A stretch of DNA of 64,000 bases from CAYRAV01 sp964422365. GTDB lineage: Bacteria; Bacillota; Clostridia; Lachnospirales; Lachnospiraceae. The notes under the pieces are model-generated. The model was given only the letters and a program-made list of their open reading frames with translations. It was not told where the DNA came from and ran no database searches. The position numbers and the translations under genes are program-made. Shown in pieces: positions 26,311-34,263 of this stretch. Each line of letters opens with the position of its first letter. The stretch's first letter is position 1. Where the stretch lies: assembly GCA_964422365.1 (NCBI GenBank), contig CAYRAV010000003.1, positions 34,160-98,159 of the forward strand, read 5' to 3'.

Positions 26311-27240
26311 TTACATTTGTGTTCCTTTTTCAATGGAATCTGTTTCTTCTATGTGTTTTGCTCTTTCCGCTGTTTTTTCCTTTTTGGGTTTCTTAATTGG
26401 ATTGAGTACTTTCTGTGCCAATAACAAAAATAACGCTGAAACAGCCAACTGTAATATAATGCTAATCCAAAACCAGTTTTTTGCCAGCCAAATATTTGAA
26501 ATATCAAATCTTTCAAATATTTCCAGCAGATAGCTTGTGCTTCCAAATTGATTACTCAGCATAACACCTAATGTAACTCCCGGATGCAGCAGGAATATAT
26601 AAGTTAAAAAATTAAGATTTATTTTCCATTCATTCATATATACAATATTTTGCAGCAATCCAACAAGAATTGGATATCCGATTCCAAACAATAGAATAAC
26701 CGCATAAGTATATATGGTAGCAAGCATTGTCTTTTTAAATCGCGCTGACATACAGATACCAATACTTCCCGCCAGAACTGCAGTTACTACAATTAGTAAA
26801 ATCAACTGACATAAATCTCTGACTCTGACACCACCGATAGAAAACACAATTGCCATAACCGGAATACTTGAAAAGACAACTAAAATCAAGTCACTGATAG
26901 AAGATGCCAGCTTTCCACGCACAATCTGGCCAGAAGATAGTTTTGTTGTCAGCAATATCTCTAATGTCTGCTTTTCCCTCTCTCCTGCAATAGAACCTGC
27001 TGTCAGGGATGGTACAATAAATACAACCAGTATAATCTGCATTACTGCTATTACTGCATATAGCATTAAGATAGATTCATACCGCACATCACCGCTATAT
27101 CCTATCATACCAAATATTGCATAAAAGGCTAACAGGCTGAAAATTGCCAGTATCCCATTATAAACCACAATTGTCATCGGAAGTTTCCTGCTTCTGACAC
27201 TTAACTTTAATTCTTTTTTATAAACTGGATTTAATTTCAT
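26311..27240 (-). CDS. ABC-2 type transporter permease
   Basis: A 309-residue membrane protein with six hydrophobic spans (near 25-45, 60-80, 110-135, 140-165, 175-200, 262-285) and the GEREKQTLEILLTTKLSS motif after span two that marks ABC-2 permeases of the NatB/YtrC-like class. GGGAGGAG precedes the ATG. It starts 4 bases after the stop of the ATPase gene and forms the transporter with it. A charged Lys/Glu tail follows the last span. Confidence 0.88.
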   Translation of the reverse strand: MKLNPVYKKELKLSVRSRKLPMTIVVYNGILAIFSLLAFYAIFGMIGYSGDVRYESILMLYAVIAVMQIILVVFIVPSLTAGSIAGEREKQTLEILLTTKLSSGQIVRGKLASSISDLILVVFSSIPVMAIVFSIGGVRVRDLCQLILLIVVTAVLAGSIGICMSARFKKTMLATIYTYAVILLFGIGYPILVGLLQNIVYMNEWKINLNFLTYIFLLHPGVTLGVMLSNQFGSTSYLLEIFERFDISNIWLAKNWFWISIILQLAVSALFLLLAQKVLNPIKKPKKEKTAERAKHIEETDSIEKGTQM

Positions 27241-27243
27241 TTC

Positions 27244-28173
27244 CTACTCCTCCCTGTCCTTGTCTGTAATCTGCATAAATAATTCTTCCAGATTACCTTC
27301 TTCTCTTTTATAAGAAGAAATTTTAATTCCATTCTCAATCAGCATTTTTAACAATTCTGCTTCCTGCTCTTCGTTTCCTTCAAACCCTATAGAAATGGTT
27401 TCTTCCTTTGTGACAATATTCTGAATGGCAGGATTTTCTTTTAATATCCGAAGTGCCTCCTCTTTTCCATCAAATACTTTAATCATCAATGGATTGGTGT
27501 TGTTTAGTTTTGTTAAAATTTCATCTACTGTTCCATTTATGATCATTTCCCCATGCTCAATAATTCCAATGGAAGTACACATTTCTGCAAGTTCCGGCAA
27601 GATATGAGAACTGATTAAAATAGTCTTTCCCATATCAGTCAGATTCTTTAAAATTTCTTTCATCTCAAATCTCGCTCTTGGGTCAAGACCAGATGCTGGT
27701 TCATCTAAAATCAGCAATTCAGGATTATGTACCAGGCATCTCGCAAGACATAGTCTCTGTTTCATCCCTCTGGATAGTCCATCTACATAACTGTCATATT
27801 TATCATTCAGATTAACAAGATCCATCAAATCCCTGCATAATTTTGCGGCTTCCTTTCCCTCTATGCCATAAATAGATGCATAAAATTCCATATATTCCAT
27901 TGCTTTTAAGTTATCATATACCCCAAAGAAGTCTGGCATATATCCAATCTTTTCTTTTAAATATTTTATATTTCCCAAAGCCGGACGTCCATCCATGATC
28001 ACTTCCCCGCTATCTGCTGACAGGAGGCCTGATACAATTTTCATGGTTGTTGTCTTTCCTGCGCCATTCGGACCTACAAAACCAAACAAATCACCTTTTC
28101 CAATCTGCATGTTCAACCCTTTTAATGCCTCAAACTTTCCATATTTCTTTTTTAGATCTTTTATGACTAACAT
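27244..28173 (-). CDS. ABC transporter ATP-binding protein
   Basis: A 309-residue ATPase. Walker A GPNGAGKTTT (about 34-43), Q-loop, signature LSRGMKQR (about 132-139), Walker B LLILDEPASGLDPRAR and H-switch SSHILPELAEM are all intact. The C-terminal about 90 residues form the extra domain common in ATPases paired with ABC-2 permeases. The ATG follows the TAA of the upstream gene directly, with AAGGAGG 8 bases upstream. The substrate is unknown; lipid, peptide or polysaccharide export are family options. Confidence 0.92.
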   Translation of the reverse strand: MLVIKDLKKKYGKFEALKGLNMQIGKGDLFGFVGPNGAGKTTTMKIVSGLLSADSGEVIMDGRPALGNIKYLKEKIGYMPDFFGVYDNLKAMEYMEFYASIYGIEGKEAAKLCRDLMDLVNLNDKYDSYVDGLSRGMKQRLCLARCLVHNPELLILDEPASGLDPRARFEMKEILKNLTDMGKTILISSHILPELAEMCTSIGIIEHGEMIINGTVDEILTKLNNTNPLMIKVFDGKEEALRILKENPAIQNIVTKEETISIGFEGNEEQEAELLKMLIENGIKISSYKREEGNLEELFMQITDKDREE

Positions 28174-30696
28174 TTATTTCGCCTCCTTAATTGCAGATAA
28201 AATCGGGAATGTATTCTCATCCTTATTGGAAAATTTATACTTAATCAACAATTTGTTATTTTTATCGAGATATTTCTGCATATCAGTTACTTTTGTTTCA
28301 TTTCCACTTTCTATCACCAATTCATATTTGCCTTTCTCTACATTGTAAAAATATATTTTTCCATCAAATCCATAATAGCTGCTTTTATTTTCCAGTTCCG
28401 GATTCACTTCTTTATCGTATCCAATAGATTTAATATTGTCCCCTTCGTTAAACTGCACTTGAAACAGTGCTTCCTCTGTATATGAATAACGATAAGTTGT
28501 ATCCATATCTCCTTCGATGATTTCTGTATACTCATCCAAGTTTCCTATAAATTCGTTCTTTCCACTTGTCCTGTCTACATCCAATGGAATCTCTATAATT
28601 TTCATTCCATTACAATCCAAATCCATCTGCTGCACGAAGCCTTCCCCTGACTCTTCTTCTGTAAAAGCAATTAATTCTGAACCTTGTACAATTTCTGTAA
28701 AGTGGTAATTAAACATATAACTTAATGCTCTATATCGTTTTACAATGCTTGAATCTTTGTTACGTGAGGAATATGGTTCCCCACCGGACAATTCGTAGAG
28801 TAAATCCCCTTGATACACACAATCAGCTGTAGATATATTATATATTTTTTTCTCATCTATCGTTCCTAAATCGACTGTTTCACCATTTTTCACATCATCT
28901 AGACAATACAATCTCTGATCACATACAATAATGGCACGTTCTAAATCATATCCCAGATTGTTCGTGAAAGTTCCTGACATTTTATGCCCATATGCTTTTA
29001 AATTGTAATCATATGTACCATCTGCTATATGCGTGGAACGGCTTTTAAAATATGCACTTGAGAAAGTGGAATACTCTTTTAACTGTATCGTAGTTCCTGT
29101 AGCACCATAATTAATCGCTGTTTTGTATTTCCATTTATTCTCCTTATTGTACTGCTGGTTACTATCATATGTATATGCATAACCATACCCCATATAATTT
29201 TCATTCAGGCAGGAAATTTTTGTTGTCTCAGGCAGTTCAAATGTGTATTTTTCATTTGTCGGCATTGTAATACTAAAGAAAATATCCTCCTCTCCCTGAT
29301 CTTTCCCTGAACCATCTAATTGATAAAAGTTCATATATCCTACAAACGGATCCTCTAATCTTGTTTCACTTCCCAAAGCATAAATCCCGATTCCAAATAT
29401 GACAGCAGATACCGGAACGAGTCCCCATAACAGATTACGTTTGTCTATCTTCTTTAAAATCAGATATAAAAAAGGTCCTGTCAGTAAAATGTAAATGATT
29501 AATACAAATGCATATTTTCCTACAGATGGTATCTGCAGCACAGTGGATGTCCTCAAACCCTCTAATATATCATAATAGCTTCCATCATAATAATCTTCTG
29601 TCTGCATAGTCTTGCTATCACTCAAAGACTTTCTTAGTTCGTTCACTATGCTTTTTCCAACAGTTGCCCAATCCGTATATTCCATCCCCAGATCCCGGCT
29701 GCAAACAAGTACATTACCCAAACCTTTTTTCATATGATAGAACGTTCTTGAAGCTTTCTTTACTGTAATCTCCTGGCTATCCTCTAACTTCAGTGACATT
29801 ACTCCCTCTGAATCCACATCTCCAAAAGTACCACTAATAAAATCATCTTTGAAAATATCTAATGTTTTACTTCCTGTCGTTCCTGTACCAATTACAAGAC
29901 TTCCACCATTATTAACCCACGTTTTCAATGCGTTATATTGTTCCTCACTTAAGTTACCTGTATTAAAGTTATTGATTACAATGATATCAAGTGTATCTAA
30001 CGCTGTTTCCTCATCTGGCAGTTTATCTTTATCCAGATAAAATACTTTTTGGTCTGTCTGTGACAAATATCCTAAGTAATCTTTTTCATCGGTTAAAACA
30101 CCAACAAACAGTTTATCTGCACTATATTGAAAATTCGGCACCAATTCCTTTGCTACCACTTCTTTCCCCTGTTCGTCTACAATCCTGACATTATATCTGA
30201 TTCCCACTGCTTCTGGTGAAAGAGGAAAGGTAATGTTTTTGGTTTCTCCTGCTGGAATCGATATTTCTTTTTGATACATTACATTATCATTGTTTCCCGA
30301 ATAAGATGGTATCACAATCTGCATATATCCTACAAAATTATCTCCATTGTTTGCAATAGTAGATTGAATACAAATATTTCTTTCATATTTGACCATATTC
30401 TCAAATCCGCACTGCATTGTAAGTTCCATGCTGTTTGTTACCAACTTACTTTCTGCACTTTTTTTGTTTAAATCCTCTATTGTTGTTTTTAAATTCTTTA
30501 AAAAACTTCCTGATTTATTATTATTTGTGTCACCTTCATTATCCTCATCTGAAGAAGGTGTTGCTGGTACTTCTATGTCTGTTTTTGTCTTATATTCCTT
30601 TGCAGCTCCCATTTCCTTATGGCTGATAAATCCACTTGCAATTGTGGCAAAGATAATCAACCAAAATACATTTTTTACTTTCTTTCTCATTCTCAT
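28174..30696 (-). CDS. Large membrane protein with glutamine-amidotransferase-like domain
   Basis: An 840-residue protein. An N-terminal signal-anchor (about 8-24), a beta-rich extracytoplasmic part (90-200), then a Rossmann-like domain (LFVGVLTDEKDYLGYLSQ ... LDIIVINNFN ... GGSLVIGTGTTGSK) resembling the class-I glutamine-amidotransferase-like fold of DUF4350-type proteins. Two adjacent helices (about 400-420, 430-448) precede another beta-rich region. It is encoded between the histidine kinase and the ABC ATPase and could be the extracellular sensor or substrate-handling part. Start ambiguous: two ATGs six bases apart follow GAAAGGA. Confidence 0.7.
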   Translation of the reverse strand: MRMRKKVKNVFWLIIFATIASGFISHKEMGAAKEYKTKTDIEVPATPSSDEDNEGDTNNNKSGSFLKNLKTTIEDLNKKSAESKLVTNSMELTMQCGFENMVKYERNICIQSTIANNGDNFVGYMQIVIPSYSGNNDNVMYQKEISIPAGETKNITFPLSPEAVGIRYNVRIVDEQGKEVVAKELVPNFQYSADKLFVGVLTDEKDYLGYLSQTDQKVFYLDKDKLPDEETALDTLDIIVINNFNTGNLSEEQYNALKTWVNNGGSLVIGTGTTGSKTLDIFKDDFISGTFGDVDSEGVMSLKLEDSQEITVKKASRTFYHMKKGLGNVLVCSRDLGMEYTDWATVGKSIVNELRKSLSDSKTMQTEDYYDGSYYDILEGLRTSTVLQIPSVGKYAFVLIIYILLTGPFLYLILKKIDKRNLLWGLVPVSAVIFGIGIYALGSETRLEDPFVGYMNFYQLDGSGKDQGEEDIFFSITMPTNEKYTFELPETTKISCLNENYMGYGYAYTYDSNQQYNKENKWKYKTAINYGATGTTIQLKEYSTFSSAYFKSRSTHIADGTYDYNLKAYGHKMSGTFTNNLGYDLERAIIVCDQRLYCLDDVKNGETVDLGTIDEKKIYNISTADCVYQGDLLYELSGGEPYSSRNKDSSIVKRYRALSYMFNYHFTEIVQGSELIAFTEEESGEGFVQQMDLDCNGMKIIEIPLDVDRTSGKNEFIGNLDEYTEIIEGDMDTTYRYSYTEEALFQVQFNEGDNIKSIGYDKEVNPELENKSSYYGFDGKIYFYNVEKGKYELVIESGNETKVTDMQKYLDKNNKLLIKYKFSNKDENTFPILSAIKEAK

Positions 30697-30731
30697 TTTT
30701 TCCTTTCATAAAATTTTATAATATTACCATG

Positions 30732-32063
30732 TTACAATTTTGTTGATTTTTTTTTCATCGCATACTCCCTTTCCCAATTTTGAATATTTTCCAGATTTTG
30801 CCGTATTTTATTGTCTGTCTTCGGAATCTCCTGTGACAATTCTTCTACTGTTTTTAATTCTGCTCTTTTCTTAAGAATTACAGTAAATACAGTTCCCTGA
30901 AAATCACTTTTTACTAAAATCCTGCCTCCATGCATCGTAATAATACGTTTTGCAATTGCAAGTCCAAGCCCTGTTCCACCGGTTTCCCTTGAACGGGAAT
31001 TCTCTACTCTGTATAATTTATCAAAAATACTGTTAATATCCTTTTCTGGTATCATTTCACCATAATTAACAATACAGATATTGACTTCTTGTGCTTTCTC
31101 TTCTAATTCAACATGAATGATTTTTCCATCTTTTCCATATTTAATTGCATTTCCTAATAAATTCGCTATGGCCCTTGCCATTAAATCACCATCCACCTCT
31201 ACTATTACACTGTGTGTATTAGATTGAAAGGCATATTTTAATTGGTTTTCTTCGAAACTTGGATAAAATTCATCCATCATCTGTTCCATAAATTTTACCA
31301 TATCAATTCTCACAGGGTTGAATTTTACAGCACCTTCACTAAATTTTGTGTAACTGAATAAATCTTCTACCAGTTTTTCTAGTCTTTTTGATTTATCCAA
31401 CGCAATTTGAATATACTTTTCTCTCATTTCAGGTTCTAATGTATCCTTTTTTTGGGTAACCAGATCCAGATACCCCAAGATTGAGGTAATCGGTGTTCTT
31501 AAATCATGTGCTACATTTGTAATTAATTCATTTTTTGTCTTCTCATTGGTCCGTTCATTCTCCATTAAGACTTGTATATCTTCCGCCATTTCGTTAAATT
31601 TCACCGCAATATGGGTGAATTCATCTTTTCCTTTCACAGGTATCTTGTTATCAAATTTTCCCTCTGCCACTCTGCCAATTCCTGCAACAATTTCCTCCAA
31701 ATAATTAGAAAATTTTCTTGTCAGCCACAAAAAATACAGCACAAACAAAATCAAACTAACCAGAACAATAAAAACTACCCAAAAAATAACTTTTTCCTTT
31801 TTTATTTCTCTGTGAAAATTCAACTGACCTCCTAATGGCAGCTGATACTTTTCTTCCTGAAACCTAAATATATCCCGATTCATAGGAATACTTGTAGGTT
31901 CTGCATTTTTTATCTCAGGTTTTCCAATCAATCCATTCCATATTTTCTTTACAATCCAGTATATTCCATATATCACAACTTCTGTAATAAAAGTATAAAC
32001 TATGCTCAGTAACGTATAAACAATAATCTCAAAACGAAAACTTTTTATAATGTTACTTTTCAA
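30732..32063 (-). CDS. Sensor histidine kinase
   Basis: A 443-residue membrane kinase. Transmembrane helices are near 12-38 and 92-114, with a short extracytoplasmic loop of about 50 residues. HAMP is at about 115-168, HisKA has NVAHDLRTPITS with phospho-acceptor His about 186, and the HATPase domain shows N-box NLLGNAIKYG, G1 FDKLYRVENSRS and G2 GGTGLGLAIAK. The layout matches VanS-like envelope sensors. The start is a TTG overlapping the last 11 bases of the regulator gene; GGTAGGT lies upstream and no better start is seen, so translation is probably coupled. Confidence 0.9.
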   Translation of the reverse strand: MKSNIIKSFRFEIIVYTLLSIVYTFITEVVIYGIYWIVKKIWNGLIGKPEIKNAEPTSIPMNRDIFRFQEEKYQLPLGGQLNFHREIKKEKVIFWVVFIVLVSLILFVLYFLWLTRKFSNYLEEIVAGIGRVAEGKFDNKIPVKGKDEFTHIAVKFNEMAEDIQVLMENERTNEKTKNELITNVAHDLRTPITSILGYLDLVTQKKDTLEPEMREKYIQIALDKSKRLEKLVEDLFSYTKFSEGAVKFNPVRIDMVKFMEQMMDEFYPSFEENQLKYAFQSNTHSVIVEVDGDLMARAIANLLGNAIKYGKDGKIIHVELEEKAQEVNICIVNYGEMIPEKDINSIFDKLYRVENSRSRETGGTGLGLAIAKRIITMHGGRILVKSDFQGTVFTVILKKRAELKTVEELSQEIPKTDNKIRQNLENIQNWEREYAMKKKSTKL

Positions 32064-32751
32064 TTTTATAACCTACCCCCCATACAGTTTTTATAATTTT
32101 TGCATTTTTAGGGTCCGCTTCTATCTTTTCCCGCAATCTTCGTATATGCACCATAACGGTATTATTCGCTTCAAACATTTTTTCCTTCCAGACTTCCTCA
32201 AAAATCTCATCTGTACTGAATACTCTTCCCTTATTCGAAGCTAACAAATACAATATATTGAATTCTATCGGTGTTAATTTTACTTCTCTTCCATAAACAA
32301 TTACATTTCGCGTCTCTTTATTAATGGTTAAATCATCCAAACGAATGGTGGTATCCTCTTCCTCCTTTCCTCCTTTGTTAAATTCTGTATATCTTCTTAA
32401 CTGGGATTTTACTCTTGCAATCAATTCCAATGGATTAAACGGCTTTACAACATAGTCATCTGCCCCTGTACTTAATCCTACAATTTTATCTAAATCTGCT
32501 GATTTTGCACTAAGCATAATAATCGGTATTGTGCTTGTTTTTCTTATCATCTGGCACAATGTAAGTCCATCTATCTCCGGCATCATAATATCTAAAATCA
32601 TAACCTGAATTTTTTCTTTTTTGAAAATCTCATATGCATCCTTGGCATTATATGCCTTAAATACCTTAAATCCATCACTTACCAGATGTATCTCCACCAA
32701 GTCTGCAATTTCTTTGTCATCATCTACCACTAAGACTATTGGCTGCTTCAT
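32053..32751 (-). CDS. OmpR/VanR-type response regulator
   Basis: A 232-residue regulator and first gene of the ten-gene operon. The receiver domain has acidic triad VVDDD (10-12), phospho-acceptor Asp about 54 in ILDIMMPEIDG, the Thr/Ser switch MLSAKSAD and Lys in VVKPFNP. The winged-helix DNA-binding domain covers about 135-230 (LTPIEFNILYLLASN ... VMVHIRRLREKIEADP). AGGAGGT lies 6 bases before the ATG at 32751; an ATG 18 bases earlier contains that site. It likely controls its own operon. Confidence 0.93.
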   Translation of the reverse strand: MKQPIVLVVDDDKEIADLVEIHLVSDGFKVFKAYNAKDAYEIFKKEKIQVMILDIMMPEIDGLTLCQMIRKTSTIPIIMLSAKSADLDKIVGLSTGADDYVVKPFNPLELIARVKSQLRRYTEFNKGGKEEEDTTIRLDDLTINKETRNVIVYGREVKLTPIEFNILYLLASNKGRVFSTDEIFEEVWKEKMFEANNTVMVHIRRLREKIEADPKNAKIIKTVWGVGYKIEK

Positions 32752-32787
32752 TCCATGACCTCCTAACATTTTCTATGAAAGTACCCC

Positions 32788-33075
32788 TTTCTGCTTTAGC
32801 AAAAAACTGAATTCAGGTATACTCTAATAGGCATACCGCAATTCATGCCCACTAGGGCTGGCGGACTTCGTCCTATAAGGTATTCCGACATGCATCTCAT
32901 AACTTTCGTTTATGGTGGTGCACTAGAGCGTGTTTGAAAATTCATTGTCCCAAATTAAATTGATGCAGCCCGCTGCAACTCAATCATACCTTATGTTTCA
33001 GTGCAAAACACAGCCATTGTTTATCTGAACAAATATCCATTTTATACCATCAATTCTGCATGTCCGAACTGTTAC
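32788..33075. repeat. Mosaic intergenic repeat: four joined modules
   Basis: From left to right: a TTTAGCAAAAAACTGAATTC module shared with 50939-50970; a 60-base GC-richer insert (32821-32881) bounded by repeated GGTAT and shared in reverse with 17957-18015; the CCGACATGCATCTCATAACT module again shared with 50971-51010; the CTAGAGCGTGTTTGAAAATT end (32928-32947); and a TIR-like end ATGTCCGAACTGTTAC (33060-33075). No gene. It lies upstream of the two-component operon and may hold its promoter, but no consensus is clear. Confidence 0.65.
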
Positions 33076-33156
33076 ACATTTTTCTGCTAAGTAAATAGTA
33101 TCATATTTATCTTTTATAAATCCTTACAATTTTCTTACAATATTTCAAAATAAAAC

Positions 33157-33217
33157 AAACAAGAGTATCCCTTTCATAACTTAAAAAGTTGATGATATAC
33201 CGGATACTCTCTTGTTG
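33157..33217 (-). terminator. Terminator after the small membrane protein gene
   Basis: ACAAGAGTATCC (about 33159-33170) pairs with GGATACTCTCTTGT (33202-33215) with one bulge. On the minus strand it is followed by T-rich sequence. Confidence 0.6.
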
Positions 33218-33235
33218 TTGCTTATTAATAAATGT

Positions 33236-33610
33236 TTAAAAAAATCCTGTTCCACTTAAATAAATAATTCCATACACTAAAATTAAGATTCCATTCCCAA
33301 ATGTTCCAATAAAAGGGTATTTCCAACTAATTTCCTGTTGTCGAAAAGAAAACAGTGCAGCAATAAATCCTCCTATTACAGCAAACAGCATAAGTGTACC
33401 TATTGCACCTGTCAATATGCCTGACTTTCCATCAGACAGGAAAGAAAGGAATATTAATATCAAAAGTGCTATGAATGCTGTTACTGTAATAATCACTGAA
33501 ACAGCAGCCGCTACTGGCAGTTTCTTTTGTTCGCTAAACATGCTGTTTCTTCTATTCTTTTTCTGTCTCTTTTTCTTCCTTTCATCATTTAAGCTGATAT
33601 CTAAATCCAT
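33236..33610 (-). CDS. Small membrane protein (DUF6142-like)
   Basis: A 124-residue protein. A charged N-terminus rich in Lys/Arg (ERKKKRQKKNRRN) is followed by three hydrophobic spans (about 35-58, 64-86, 97-120). I assign it tentatively to a clostridial family of small membrane proteins of unknown role. The ATG at 33610 is chosen because AAGGGG lies 4 bases upstream; a TTG 27 bases earlier has no ribosome site. Confidence 0.55.
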   Translation of the reverse strand: MDLDISLNDERKKKRQKKNRRNSMFSEQKKLPVAAAVSVIITVTAFIALLILIFLSFLSDGKSGILTGAIGTLMLFAVIGGFIAALFSFRQQEISWKYPFIGTFGNGILILVYGIIYLSGTGFF

Positions 33611-33659
33611 ACTTCCCCTTCTTTCCAATGAATCCAAAACTTTTTGTATACAATTCCAA

Positions 33660-34136
33660 TCATGTCTTTTTATTTACTGATTGCTTCTTTTTGCCTTTTC
33701 CAAAAATAATAAGATATATAATATACCCAATTGCTGCACCTAATGTATTCATAAATAAATCATCTATATCGAAGATACCTGCCCTTGTGATCAGCTGTAA
33801 TAATTCAATTGTTAAGCTAAATCCAAATCCTAACAAAATTACAGACAACAAACTTTTATATTTTTTATTTATGCAAGGCAGGAAAAAACCTAATGGTGAA
33901 AATGCAAATATATTTCCAAACAGATTCACTACCACACTTTCAACTCCCAAAGCCTGACGATACTTATAAAATCGTTTAATTTCTTTAAATAACTGAAGAT
34001 TGTAATGATACTCTCCGCTGCCTATTGTTCTTCCATATCGTTCACTAAAAAAGAGAAAATATACAAGAACTACCAAGTAACTGATAAATACCATAATCCA
34101 AAGTGAATGTATAAAGCCCTTTTTTTTATTTGACAT
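33660..34136 (-). CDS. VanZ-like membrane protein
   Basis: A 158-residue protein with four membrane spans. Conserved VanZ features are NLFGNIFAFSPLGFFLP (about 72-88), LLGFGFSLTIELLQLITRAG (about 101-120) and DIDDLFMNTLGAAIGY (about 123-138). VanZ-like proteins are named for low-level teicoplanin resistance, but most have unknown envelope roles. GGAG lies about 12 bases upstream, which is long. It is separated by about 130 bases from pheT and need not be in that operon. Confidence 0.85.
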   Translation of the reverse strand: MSNKKKGFIHSLWIMVFISYLVVLVYFLFFSERYGRTIGSGEYHYNLQLFKEIKRFYKYRQALGVESVVVNLFGNIFAFSPLGFFLPCINKKYKSLLSVILLGFGFSLTIELLQLITRAGIFDIDDLFMNTLGAAIGYIIYLIIFGKGKKKQSVNKKT

Positions 34137-34263
34137 TTCTTTCTATAGCTCCACTTATATTTAAAATATTTTTACTGCTCAGGAGATATCATTTACAAAA
34201 CACCAGAATATACAGAATCCACTAAGATATTTGTATTGGCTGGCTGCTTTGTTTATGACACTA

